The notes: a model not told the origin generated them from the letters alone. DNA of 64,000 nt from Sinomonas sp. P10A9 (GCF_041022165.1 NZ_CP163302.1:1674001-1738000), one strand, 5' to 3'. Numbered from the stretch's first letter, positions 29,283 through 40,768 are shown. Numbers and translations are program-made.

Positions 29283-30275
29283 GTGACAACTGTTGAGGAA
29301 GCCGCTCCCCGCCATGCGGCCCGGGACGAGGCCCTCGCGGCGCTCGAGCTCGCGGGCGTCGTCAAGAGTTTCGGCTCCCAGCGGGCCGTCGACGCGATTT
29401 CGTGGTCCGTGCGCCGTGGCGACTTCGTCGGCCTGCTCGGCCCGAACGGCGCCGGCAAGACGACCCTGATCTCGATGATCTCCGGGCTCGTGAAGATCGA
29501 CGAGGGCAAATGCCGCGTGTTCGGGATCGACACGGCCAAGGATCTCGGGAAGGTCAAACGAGTGCTCGGCGTCGTGCCACAGGACCTCGCCATCTACCCG
29601 GAGTTGAGCGCCCGGGACAACCTTCGCTTCTTCGGGGCGATGTACGGCCTCGGGGGCGCCGAACTCAAGGACCGGACCGAGGACGCGCTGCGGCGCGTCG
29701 GTCTCGAAGACCGTGCGGTGCGCCCCGCCGCCGGAAAGTTCAGCGGGGGCCAGAAGCGCCGGTTGAACATCGCGGCGGCTCTCCTGCACCGGCCCGAGAT
29801 CCTCATTCTCGACGAGCCGACCGTCGGCATCGACCCTCAGTCGCGCAACTTCGTCTTCGAAACCCTCCGCGAGCTCAACCGGGAGGGCATGACCATCGTC
29901 TACGTCACGCACTACATGGAAGAGGTCGAGGCCCTCTGCCGCACCGTGGCGATCGTGGACCACGGCCGCCTCATCGAGGAGGGGCCGCTCGAGCGGGTGC
30001 TCGAGCGGCACGGTTCCTCCCTCGTGCGCCTCGGCCTGAGCGCCGAGGAGCGGCAGCTCGCCGTCGAACTCCTCGAGCAGCACCCGGAGGTCTCCCACCG
30101 CGTTCTTGAGGACGGCGACCTCCAGATCGCGGCGAAGGCGCTGCCCGACGCGGTGGCCCTGGTGACGCGAATCCTCACCGACATCGCCCCGAGCCCCGAG
30201 ACCTGCAAGATCCTCCCCCCGTCCCTCGAGACGGTCTTCATCGAGCTGACCGGCAATCAGCTCCGCGACTCCTGA
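29283..30275 (+). CDS. ABC-2 type exporter, ATP-binding subunit
   Basis: 330 residues. Walker A GPNGAGKT, Q-loop at VVPQD, signature FSGGQKRR, Walker B ILILDEPT and H-loop VTHYMEE are all intact; the C-terminal extension of about 100 residues is that of CcmA/NatA-type exporters of drugs and lipids. The GTG at 29283 was chosen because GAGAGGG lies upstream; a further in-frame ATG at 29256 lacks a site. It works with the permease of the next gene as a homodimeric ABC-2 exporter and heads the rightward operon. Confidence 0.92.
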   Translation: MTTVEEAAPRHAARDEALAALELAGVVKSFGSQRAVDAISWSVRRGDFVGLLGPNGAGKTTLISMISGLVKIDEGKCRVFGIDTAKDLGKVKRVLGVVPQDLAIYPELSARDNLRFFGAMYGLGGAELKDRTEDALRRVGLEDRAVRPAAGKFSGGQKRRLNIAAALLHRPEILILDEPTVGIDPQSRNFVFETLRELNREGMTIVYVTHYMEEVEALCRTVAIVDHGRLIEEGPLERVLERHGSSLVRLGLSAEERQLAVELLEQHPEVSHRVLEDGDLQIAAKALPDAVALVTRILTDIAPSPETCKILPPSLETVFIELTGNQLRDS

Positions 30276-30303
30276 CCTGGCCCGAGACGAAAGGCACTCT
30301 GAC

Positions 30304-31446
30304 GTGAAAACCCTTCACGTGTTCTGGAAGGACCTCCTGATCCTCTCCAAGGACCGCGGCACCTACATCAACCTCTTTGTCCTGCCCCTCATGTTCAGCG
30401 TCGTGCTGACGATCGCCCTCGGGGGCGCGTTCGGCGGCGGGGCCTCGAGCTCTCCCGTGACCATCCCCGTCACGGCGTCCGGCGCCCAGGCCGAGGCCGT
30501 CGCGAAGGACATCACCTCTATCCCCGGGATCACCTGGCAGGAGGCCGGGGTCGACGACGCGAAGTCCGCTGTGGACCAGGGCAAGTCGATCGGGGCCGTC
30601 CTCATCGCCCCCGACGGCGCCTCCCTCGACTTCTACGAGGACCCGTCCCAGGCGAACAATGCGCAGCTGCTGTTCGGACAGATCTCGGCCGCGCTCGCCG
30701 CCAAGCACGCGGCGACCCAGGCCTCCGAGCTCGGGGCCGTCGCGGCGTCGGGCAGCCAGACGGAGCAGGTCAAGGCGGCCACGATCGCCGCGCAGCCGCA
30801 GGTCACGCTCACCACGAGCCAGTCGGGCAACCGCAGCACCGATGTCAAGCCGACGGCCGCGCAGCAGTACATCCCCGGCTTCACGGTTGCGTTCCTGTTC
30901 TTCATTGCTTCGACGATCGCGCAGTACATCTTCATGGAGCGCGACCGCGGCACCCTCCGCCGCCTGCTTGTCAGCCCGGTGGGCCGCGCGTCGATCCTCG
31001 CCGGCAAGCTGCTTCCGACGGTCGTCATCGGCTTCGTCCAGGTTGTCGTGATCTTCACCGTCGGCCGGCTCCTGTTCGGCATGACTCTGGGAGACCCGGT
31101 GGCGCTTCTCCTCGTCACGTGCGCCGCGGTCGCTGCGGCCAACGGCTTCGGGCTCATGATCACCTCGCTGAGCAAGACCCAGGCCCAAGCCACCGGCATG
31201 GCCACGCTGCTCGTCTTCACCCTCGCGACGGTTGCGGGATGCTACGTCCCCCTCTCGTTCATGCCGGGATTCATGCAGGGCATAGCCCTAGCCACACCGC
31301 AGGGCTGGGCCATGCAGGCCTACCAGAACATCATCATGAAGGGGTCTGACATTGCCCAGGTCCTCCCCGCCGTAGGCGCGCTCGCCGCCTTCGCGGTGGT
31401 CTTCTTCGGGATCGGCCTCTTCCGCTTCAAGTTCGAGGAGCGCTGA
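30304..31446 (+). CDS. ABC-2 type exporter, permease subunit
   Basis: 380 residues. One N-terminal membrane helix (about 20-40) is followed by a long extracytoplasmic domain (about 45-190, Ala/Gln-rich), then five helices from about residue 200 (FTVAFLFFIASTIAQYI onward), the YhgE/Pip-ABC2_membrane_3 layout. RDRGTLRRLLVSP after the second helix is the conserved coupling segment. GTG start with AAAGG upstream; the dehydratase gene begins 1 bp after the stop. Probably exports the finished polyketide or glycolipid. Confidence 0.9.
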   Translation: MKTLHVFWKDLLILSKDRGTYINLFVLPLMFSVVLTIALGGAFGGGASSSPVTIPVTASGAQAEAVAKDITSIPGITWQEAGVDDAKSAVDQGKSIGAVLIAPDGASLDFYEDPSQANNAQLLFGQISAALAAKHAATQASELGAVAASGSQTEQVKAATIAAQPQVTLTTSQSGNRSTDVKPTAAQQYIPGFTVAFLFFIASTIAQYIFMERDRGTLRRLLVSPVGRASILAGKLLPTVVIGFVQVVVIFTVGRLLFGMTLGDPVALLLVTCAAVAAANGFGLMITSLSKTQAQATGMATLLVFTLATVAGCYVPLSFMPGFMQGIALATPQGWAMQAYQNIIMKGSDIAQVLPAVGALAAFAVVFFGIGLFRFKFEER

Positions 31447-31447
31447 C

Positions 31448-31921
31448 GTGAGCGAGGCCCTCATCAGCGCCAGGACGACTCAGACGATCGCCCACTTCTA
31501 CCCCCATCGCCACCCGTTCCTCCTCGTGGACCGGATCGAGGAGGCCGGCCCGGACCAGGCCGTCGGCATCAAAGCCGTCACGGCGACCGAGCCGTGGTTC
31601 ACGGGGCACTTCCCGGAGCGTCCCGTGCTGCCGGGCGTCATCCTCCTCGAGGCCATGGCCCAGGTCGGGCGCTTCCTCAAACCGCTCGACCGCGAGCTCC
31701 TCTCGTCACGGCTCGCGCGGATCGACGCGGTCAAGTTCCTTCGCGAGGCGGTGCCGGGCGACGTCTTGCGCATGGTGGCCACGTCCGAGGGTGAGCTCGG
31801 GGATGTCAGCAAGTACAAGGTCGTCGCGAGTGTCGACGACGAACCGTGTGCGTCGGCCCAGTTCACGGTGCACTCCGTCCTGGCCCCGGCGGCCGGTACC
31901 CCTGCGGGGGCCCGCGCATGA
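31448..31921 (+). CDS. FabZ-like 3-hydroxyacyl-ACP dehydratase (DH)
   Basis: 157 residues, hot-dog fold. The FabZ block is intact: HRHPFLLVDRI near residue 20, catalytic His in GHFPERPVLPG at about 57 and catalytic Glu in LLEAMAQVG. It should dehydrate the beta-hydroxyacyl-ACP made by the KR to a trans-enoyl chain. Since no enoyl reductase is encoded in the locus, the double bonds would remain. GTG start; the stop overlaps the next gene (ATGA). Confidence 0.9.
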   Translation: MSEALISARTTQTIAHFYPHRHPFLLVDRIEEAGPDQAVGIKAVTATEPWFTGHFPERPVLPGVILLEAMAQVGRFLKPLDRELLSSRLARIDAVKFLREAVPGDVLRMVATSEGELGDVSKYKVVASVDDEPCASAQFTVHSVLAPAAGTPAGARA

Positions 31922-33039
31922 GCGTCGTCGTCACCGGCTACGGGCTCTGCACGGGAGTCCGCTCGGATCTCGCAGGCGTGCTCGGCGGAACCCTCGAGCC
32001 GCCGGCCGAGGTCTCGGCGGGCGCTGGGCTCCCCGTCCGCCGCGTTGACGACGCCGAGACTGCTCCGTGGGTGCCCAGGCGGCTGGCCCGCAAGATGGAC
32101 AGGATCAGCCGGATCACGACCGCGGCCGTCGGCCAGGCGATCCAGCACGCGCGCCTCGACGAGCCCGATCTCGTGAGGGGTACCGGGCTCGTGCTCTCGA
32201 CCGCGTTCGGCTCGGCTGGCGTGGTCAGCAGGGTCCTCGCCGACGTGCTCTCGGACGACCCCGTCATCTCGCCGCTCCTGTTCCCCAACGTCGTGGCCAA
32301 TGCGGCGGCGGGCCAGGCCTCGATCGCGTTCGGGCTGCGGGGACCGAACTCCGTCCTCGGCGGCGTGGGCGGGCTCATGTACGCCTTCGACATGCTCGCC
32401 TCGGGCCGAGCGGAACGCCTCCTAGTCGGCGGCTTCGACGAGATGACGGATGTCTACGAGCGCGCGCTCGCGGCCACCGGCTTCTCCGTGCCCGTGCGCG
32501 CGATCGGTGAGGGGGCCGCCGTCGTGGTCCTCGAGACGGACGACGCCGCACGGGGCCGTGGCGCTGAGCCGCTCGCCGAACTGGTCGCTGCCTCGGTGGC
32601 CTCTGACCTCGAGTTCACGCTCGACGGCGCGTCTGCCTACGCGGGCGACGGCATGGCACGCTCGCTTGCCGCGGTCGCGGCCCAGGCCCCCGTGCCGGAG
32701 CTGTTCCTCGGTTCCGGCTGGCCGGACACGCTCCTGCGGGATTCCGAGGAGCGGTATGTCCGTCGCGCCATCGTGGACGCCGCGCAGTGGCCCAAGGACG
32801 CGACGGGCGAGATGTTCGCATGCTCGGCAGCCCTCAACGCGGTCCTCGCGGCGGCCGCGATCTCGGGGGGCCCTGACGCGGGCAGGCCGGCGCCACGCTC
32901 AGTGGTCGTCACGGCGCATGACAGCTCGCGGGGACAATCCGAGGCGGCCTACTTCCGCGCTCCGGCAGCCGCTGGGGCCGTCGGTGGCGGCGAAAACGCC
33001 GGCAACCGAGCAGTTCAACCGTCAGGGAGGGTCGCATGA
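31918..33039 (+). CDS. Ketosynthase-like chain-length factor (KS-beta), active-site Cys lost
   Basis: 373 residues, thiolase-superfamily ketosynthase fold (VVVTGYGLCTGV start, SGRAERLLVGGFDE). Aligning the region between GP and GRAE with the neighbouring KS, the nucleophile Cys is Val and five residues of the elbow loop are missing (GPNSVLGGVGGLMYAF). The HGTGT motif is absent too, and the C-terminal HAG/GH loop is not found. Such inactive partners are the chain-length factors of type II PKS and the HR type II systems. ATGA overlaps on both sides (dehydratase, KS) suggest a 1:1 complex with the next gene product. Confidence 0.82.
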   Translation: MSVVVTGYGLCTGVRSDLAGVLGGTLEPPAEVSAGAGLPVRRVDDAETAPWVPRRLARKMDRISRITTAAVGQAIQHARLDEPDLVRGTGLVLSTAFGSAGVVSRVLADVLSDDPVISPLLFPNVVANAAAGQASIAFGLRGPNSVLGGVGGLMYAFDMLASGRAERLLVGGFDEMTDVYERALAATGFSVPVRAIGEGAAVVVLETDDAARGRGAEPLAELVAASVASDLEFTLDGASAYAGDGMARSLAAVAAQAPVPELFLGSGWPDTLLRDSEERYVRRAIVDAAQWPKDATGEMFACSAALNAVLAAAAISGGPDAGRPAPRSVVVTAHDSSRGQSEAAYFRAPAAAGAVGGGENAGNRAVQPSGRVA

Positions 33040-34247
33040 GACGAGTCGTCATCACAGGGGTGGGGTGCGTGTCCCCCTTCGGGGCTGGCGTCGAGGCGTT
33101 GCGCGAGGGGATCCTCTCGTCGCGGACCGTCTTCGCTCCCGTGCGTAAGTTCGACGGATCGCAGTACGGCATCGACGCTGCGGCGGAGATCCCGGAGGAC
33201 GTCGACCTGAGCGGAGTCGACGGCAGTCGCCCGTCGCAGCTGATCCAGCTGGCCGCCGAGGAGGCGCTGCGGGACGCGCGGCTCGGGGCGCGCGATCTCG
33301 CGGACGCGGCGGTGGTGCTCGGCACCACGCTCGGCTCGGACGAGATCAGCTCGGCCCTGTGGCACGAGACCCAGGGACTCGAGCCGGATTACGTGGCCGT
33401 GATGGGCTCGATGGCCGAGTGCGGGGGTCGTGCGCTCGTGGACCGCTGGAGGATCGGCGGGCCATGCCTCACGGTCATCACCGCTTGTGCCGCGGGCACC
33501 AACGCGATCGGCCTTGGGCTCGACCTGATCCGCATCGGCCGTGCGGACCGGGTCGTCGTCGGGGGGCTCGACACGCTCACGCAGCTCATCTATGGCGGCT
33601 TCGCGAGCATCGGTGCGCTCGGGACCGTGTGCCTGCCGTTCGCCGAGGCGGGACGCCGCCAGGGCACGGTGCTCGGCGAGAACGCTGCAGTCCTCGTCCT
33701 GGAGTCGGCCGAATCGGCTGCCCAGCGCGGTGCCGAGCCGTACGCGGAGGTCCTCGGCTACGGTCTGTCCAACGACGCGCACCACATGACCGCACCCGAG
33801 CCCGAGGGCCTCGGGGCCACGCTCGCCATGCAGCGCTGCCTCGAGCACGCGGGCCTGACTCCCGACGACGTGGACTACGTCAACGCGCATGGGACCGGCA
33901 CGCGGCTCAACGACCCTGTCGAGGTCGCGGCGCTCCGCCGCGTGTTCGGCGAGCGGCTCGCGCAGGTACCCGTGAGCTCGCTCAAGTCCCAGATCGGCCA
34001 CGGACTCAGCAGCGGCGGCGCCATCGAGGCGATCGCCACGGTCCTCGCGCTCAAGGAGCGCTTCCTGCCGCCGACGGCGCACGCGGAGCCGACGCTCGAT
34101 GCTGCCCTCGACTTCGTGCGGGAGCCCCGGCCGACCTCCGGAGTCCGGACGGCGATGTCGAACTCGTTCGCGTTCGGGGGGCACAACGCGAGCGTCGCCT
34201 TCTCCGTGTGGGACAAAGGGCCCTCAACGGCTCCCGCGCCCGCCTGA
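33036..34247 (+). CDS. Beta-ketoacyl-ACP synthase II-like ketosynthase (KS-alpha)
   Basis: 403 residues with a full catalytic triad: Cys in VITACAAGTNAIG at about residue 155, His in VNAHGTGTRLND at about 287, and His in SLKSQIGHGLSSGG (Lys-Ser-x-x-Gly-His) at about 325, plus the C-terminal NSFAFGGHN. FabF/KS-alpha type; condenses malonyl-ACP with the growing chain. Coupled by ATGA to the Cys-less partner. No dedicated malonyl transferase gene is present, so FabD of primary metabolism would charge the ACP. Convergent with the response regulator gene. Confidence 0.92.
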   Translation: MRRVVITGVGCVSPFGAGVEALREGILSSRTVFAPVRKFDGSQYGIDAAAEIPEDVDLSGVDGSRPSQLIQLAAEEALRDARLGARDLADAAVVLGTTLGSDEISSALWHETQGLEPDYVAVMGSMAECGGRALVDRWRIGGPCLTVITACAAGTNAIGLGLDLIRIGRADRVVVGGLDTLTQLIYGGFASIGALGTVCLPFAEAGRRQGTVLGENAAVLVLESAESAAQRGAEPYAEVLGYGLSNDAHHMTAPEPEGLGATLAMQRCLEHAGLTPDDVDYVNAHGTGTRLNDPVEVAALRRVFGERLAQVPVSSLKSQIGHGLSSGGAIEAIATVLALKERFLPPTAHAEPTLDAALDFVREPRPTSGVRTAMSNSFAFGGHNASVAFSVWDKGPSTAPAPA

Positions 34248-34266
34248 GCGGCGGCGCGGCAAACCG

Positions 34267-34914
34267 TCAGTCGTTGAGCCAGCCGAGTTCCCGGGCGCGG
34301 GCCACCGCCTGCGTCCGGGAGCTCGCCTGCATCTTGGCGAGAAGGTTTCCGACGTGGAAATGCACGGTGCGCTCGCTGACCACGAGGGTCGCCGCGATCT
34401 CCTTGTTGCTGAGGCCGTCGCCGATGTGCCGGAGCACCTCGAGTTCGCGGCGCGTGGGGGCGGGGATGCCTGGTCCCCGTCCGCGCTCGGCCATGACCTC
34501 GGGAGTGAATGAGAGGCGCCCCGCCCGCACCGTCAGAATCGCGTCCCGCAGTTCGGCCCGTGTGCAGGCCTTGGAGAGGTAGCCGTGGGCCCCGATCTGG
34601 AAGGCAGTGCGCTGGTACTGGACTTCGTCGTGGCCGCTGAGCATGAGGACCTTGACCTCGGATCCTCCGGCGACGAGCGCCTTCGCGAGGGCGAATCCGT
34701 TCTCACCGGGGAGGCTGACGTCGAGGATCGCCACGTCGGGGGCGGCCCCTTCAAGGAGCTGCGTGGCGTCCTCCGACGTGGTGGCGGTTCCGGCGAGCGT
34801 GAGCCCCGGCTCCGCCTCGATCAGCTGGGCGATGCCCGCGAGGAAGAGCGGATGGTCGTCGACGAGCACAATCCGCAGGGGCGCACAGGAACCTCGAGCA
34901 GGTGCAGCCGTCAT
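34267..34914 (-). CDS. NarL/LuxR-family response regulator
   Basis: 215 residues. Receiver domain (residues 13-130): acidic pair VDDHP, phospho-Asp in AILDVSLPGENG, Thr/Ser and Lys in LMLSGHD and YLSKA. C-terminal LuxR helix-turn-helix (about 150-213): TRRELEVLRHIGDGLSNKEIAATLVVSERTVHFHV. ATG overlaps the kinase stop (ATGA), so it is the partner of the sensor kinase. As the nearest regulator to the polyene-type locus it is the best candidate to bind the inverted repeat at 29177-29214, which is inference. Confidence 0.93.
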   Translation of the reverse strand: MTAAPARGSCAPLRIVLVDDHPLFLAGIAQLIEAEPGLTLAGTATTSEDATQLLEGAAPDVAILDVSLPGENGFALAKALVAGGSEVKVLMLSGHDEVQYQRTAFQIGAHGYLSKACTRAELRDAILTVRAGRLSFTPEVMAERGRGPGIPAPTRRELEVLRHIGDGLSNKEIAATLVVSERTVHFHVGNLLAKMQASSRTQAVARARELGWLND

Positions 34915-36995
34915 GCGCTGGCCTCCGGTGCCGGGCGTCGTGCTTCCATGGTTTCCCCTCTCGTGTACGGAATGCTGACGCGGACGTCGGTGCCGCCGCC
35001 ATCGCGCCGGGCGATGCTCGTGGTCCCGTCGAGTTCGCGGATGCGCTCGAACATCCCCGCGAGGCCGAGGTGGCCTTCTTCGGTCAGCGCCAGGAGGTCG
35101 CCTGCCTCGGCGGCGAAACCGCGGCCGTCGTCCCTGACGGTGAACCAGACGCGATCGCAGCCGAACTCGAGCTCGAGCTCGACCTCGTCGGCCTGTGCGT
35201 GCCGGAGCACGTTGGAGAGCGCTTCGCTGGCGACCCGGTACAGCGTGCTCGAGAGGTGGCCGCCGGACGGGAGGGCGTCGGGTTCGCCCTTGACGGCGAG
35301 GCCCGCGTGGAGCCCGAACGTCGTGCGGTACCGGGCCACGAGGGCCTCAAGCGCGAGCGGGAGGGAGAGCTGGTCGAGCATGGGAGGCCGCAGATCCTCG
35401 CACACCTGGCGGAGCTCGAACGCGATGTCGCGCCCCAGATCCGCGATCTGGTCGAGGTGCGGCTGGTCGACGTGCGGCTGGGCGCCGGCACCCGCGGCGC
35501 CCGTGCGTGAGGACCCCTCGGCGACCCGCACGAGGTGGAAGAGGGACTGGAGCGCGCCGTCGTGGAGGTCCCGCGAGAGCCGTGCGCGCGTGCGCTCCTC
35601 GCTTTCGGCGAGGCGCCGATGGAGGATCCGCGTGGTGACCTCGGCGTCCTCGAGGCCGCGGATCCGCTGGTCGAGGGAATCGATGAGCCGGTAGTTCTCG
35701 AGCACGATCCCGGCTTGGTAGGCCATGGTTCGCAGGAGGTCCTCGTCCACTGCGCGGAGGCGGGCGTTGCGGTTTCGAAGGGCGACGACGAGCTGGCCCC
35801 CGTCGCTGCCGGGCACGCCGAGGGTGAACCGCCTCAGGCCCGCGGACTCCTGCTCGCCCACGTGGACCGACACCTCGGCGGCCAGCGGGTCGGTCGCGTA
35901 GACGAGGACGCGCGCGGCACCGGCCCCGGCATAGATTGCGCACCACGAGAGGTTGAGCGCCTCCATGATCTCCGAGCACAGGTACGCGCCGAGGTCCTCG
36001 GCATAGCGGAAGCCCGGGGCCGCCGTGGCGAGGTGGCTCAGGACCGTGCGGTAGTCGTACCCGTCGCGGTAGAACCAGCGGTCGATGGCGCGGTGCACGT
36101 AACGGACCGTGGGCACGAAGAGGATCGAGATACCGGCGATGGCGACCGCCGCGGCAAGCCCGCGGAGATGCAGCCCGCGGGAGAGCGCCGCGAGCGCGGC
36201 CGCGTAGGCACCGGCGGTAGTCCCCGTCAGGAGCACATAGACCAGCTCGCGGCGCAGCCTCAGGTCCACGAACTTGCCCCGCAGCGCGGACAGCGAGACC
36301 GTGAGCGGAAGGGGGATGCTCGAGAGGACCCACAGCCAGGCGAAAGGTGCGCCCGGGTCAGGCGGGCCGAAGAGTGCAAGGGCGGACGCCTGGAGCGCGC
36401 CGGCCGCGAGGATCATGAGGAGCCCGGCGCGCGCGTCGCGGTCGCGGGCGGTGCTTGCGAGCCAGACGAGGGTTGCTGCCGCCGCCAGGACCGCAGCGAG
36501 GAAGACACCCTCGCTCGCGAGCCGGATGACCTCGTCGTCGAGGCGCACGGCAGGGCCGACGATCAGGAAGGCCTCCGTGAATACGGCGACCACGTCGAAC
36601 GCGCGCACGATCGCCCTGCGCGACGGCGCCCTGGCGACGACTTCGAAGAACGAGCGCACGAGCAGCGTGGGGAGGACGCCGGCCGCAGCGCGCGCGATCC
36701 CGACCGTCCAGACGACCCCGGCGTCCTCCGAGAACAGCACCGAGTAGACGAGCACCAGACCGACCACATTGAGTGCAAGGCAGCCAAGCGATTCGTGGAG
36801 CCTCGAGTAGAGGTATACGGAAGCTCCGGCCACGAGGAACACGGCGCCGACGACCCCCACAGCAAGACGCAGGAGCCACGGCGAGTCCACGGGGAGCGCA
36901 ACCTCTGCGAGCACGACGACCGCGACCACGACCGCCGTCGCGGCGTGGAAGACCCTGGTCTTGACCGCTCCGTCCGCCCGCGCTGTTCCCGGCAT
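34911..36995 (-). CDS. Membrane sensor histidine kinase (HisKA_3 type)
   Basis: 694 residues. About ten hydrophobic helices fill the first 310 residues, followed by a GAF-like domain (about 330-450), a short coiled coil, the dimerisation/phosphoacceptor helix RLSRDLHDGALQSLFHL (His near 480) and the HATPase domain (N box EALSNVLRHA, G1 DDGRGF, G2 GHLGLAGM). The layout resembles ComP/LiaS/DesK-like kinases that sense membrane-borne signals. ATG at 36995 chosen for GGAGG upstream; longer readings run into the argG region. Divergent from argG. Confidence 0.9.
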   Translation of the reverse strand: MPGTARADGAVKTRVFHAATAVVVAVVVLAEVALPVDSPWLLRLAVGVVGAVFLVAGASVYLYSRLHESLGCLALNVVGLVLVYSVLFSEDAGVVWTVGIARAAAGVLPTLLVRSFFEVVARAPSRRAIVRAFDVVAVFTEAFLIVGPAVRLDDEVIRLASEGVFLAAVLAAAATLVWLASTARDRDARAGLLMILAAGALQASALALFGPPDPGAPFAWLWVLSSIPLPLTVSLSALRGKFVDLRLRRELVYVLLTGTTAGAYAAALAALSRGLHLRGLAAAVAIAGISILFVPTVRYVHRAIDRWFYRDGYDYRTVLSHLATAAPGFRYAEDLGAYLCSEIMEALNLSWCAIYAGAGAARVLVYATDPLAAEVSVHVGEQESAGLRRFTLGVPGSDGGQLVVALRNRNARLRAVDEDLLRTMAYQAGIVLENYRLIDSLDQRIRGLEDAEVTTRILHRRLAESEERTRARLSRDLHDGALQSLFHLVRVAEGSSRTGAAGAGAQPHVDQPHLDQIADLGRDIAFELRQVCEDLRPPMLDQLSLPLALEALVARYRTTFGLHAGLAVKGEPDALPSGGHLSSTLYRVASEALSNVLRHAQADEVELELEFGCDRVWFTVRDDGRGFAAEAGDLLALTEEGHLGLAGMFERIRELDGTTSIARRDGGGTDVRVSIPYTRGETMEARRPAPEASA

Positions 36996-37168
36996 CGCAC
37001 CTCCGCCTGCAGAACGGGAGTTCCCCCTCTGCCACGCCGCACAGTAGCAAACCGCGAATAACAAACGTGCTTGGGTTACGGCCGACGGGCCCTGAGAAGC
37101 GATGTCGGCGGCCGCGACGGCGCATGGCAGGGGTACGATGTGAGGCTCGCCGATGCGGTGGATCGGCA

Positions 37169-37196
37169 TTGCATATCTATGTAGACTGATGCATAA
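37169..37196 (+). promoter_or_regulatory. Tandem ARG boxes and -10 upstream of argG
   Basis: TTGCATAT (37169-37176) and ATGCATAA (37189-37196) are 20 bp apart, the same phasing as before argC. TAGACT (37182-37187) between them is a good -10, so ArgR would cover the promoter. Confidence 0.7.
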
Positions 37197-37251
37197 CAAT
37201 ACGACCTGTTCGTGCCCCTGCTCTGCTGTGGATGTCTTGAAGGAGAACACC

Positions 37252-39922
<2,671 letters not shown>

Positions 39923-39962
39923 GTCCTTCCCGCTGGGGTGCGTGGGGGAGCATGATCGATGT

Positions 39963-40754
39963 GTGCTTCCCCAGCGCACGCTCATGCTCGTCGTCGCCCA
40001 CCCCGACGACGACAGCTTCGGTGTCGCCGGCTCCGTCGCCCTCCACGGCGATGAGCCGGCGTTCCGCTTTGTGCTCGTCCTCGCGACCGACGGGTCCGCC
40101 GGCCAGATCGCGCCGGGTGTCGCCGCGACGCCCGAGACGCTCGGATCCGTACGCCGGGCCGAGGACCACCTGGCGTGGGTCGCCCACGGGCGTGTCCCGG
40201 ACCGCCGCGAGTGGCTCGACTACGACGACGGCCGCGTCGCCGACGTCGGCCATCCCGAGCTCACGGGCCGCATCCTCGAGATCATGGCCGAGGAGCGCCC
40301 GGACGTCGTGTGCACCTTCGGCCCCGACGGGCTCACGGGCCACCCCGACCACATCGCGGTGGGCCGCGCGACCGATGCCGCGTTCGCGGCCCTGGCAGGA
40401 AACGGTGCTGGGTGCCGCAGGCTCCTCCACTGGGGCATGAAGCTGTCCACATGGGAGTCCATCAACCGGGCGCGGGCGCGGGCCGGGATACCGCCATGGG
40501 ACCCGACGCAGGTGTACCACTTCCGGGGCATCGCGGACGAGCTCATCGACATGCGCGTCGATACACGCACGGTCGCCGGCCGCGTTGTCGACGGGATCGA
40601 ACAGCACCGGAGCCAGCGGCTGGCGCTCTTCCAAGAGCACATGACCCGCGAGGCATGGCTGTCCGCGGCGTCCCGTGAGTACTTCGTCCAGGCCTGGCCG
40701 CCCCGGGAGCGCGGACTCCCGCTCCTGACCGACCTCTTCGAGGGGCTTGATTAG
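39963..40754 (+). CDS. PIG-L family deacetylase
   Basis: 263 residues. Zinc-binding AHPDDD near the N-terminus and GHPDHIAVGR in the middle define the LmbE/PIG-L fold of N-acetylglucosaminyl deacetylases, which includes mycothiol enzymes MshB and Mca. Compared with MshB the first motif ends in Asp rather than Glu, so I do not assign a substrate. The GTG at 39963 is preceded at 6 nt by CATGAT, a weak leaderless -10. The next gene product belongs to a mycothiol-linked family, which would fit a mycothiol role. Confidence 0.82.
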   Translation: MLPQRTLMLVVAHPDDDSFGVAGSVALHGDEPAFRFVLVLATDGSAGQIAPGVAATPETLGSVRRAEDHLAWVAHGRVPDRREWLDYDDGRVADVGHPELTGRILEIMAEERPDVVCTFGPDGLTGHPDHIAVGRATDAAFAALAGNGAGCRRLLHWGMKLSTWESINRARARAGIPPWDPTQVYHFRGIADELIDMRVDTRTVAGRVVDGIEQHRSQRLALFQEHMTREAWLSAASREYFVQAWPPRERGLPLLTDLFEGLD

Positions 40755-40755
40755 C

Positions 40756-40761
40756 TACGCT
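40756..40761 (+). promoter_or_regulatory. Leaderless -10 box (TACGCT)
   Basis: TACGCT, 7 nt, then the ATG at 40769; no ribosome site. Confidence 0.5.
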
Positions 40762-40768
40762 GAATCCC

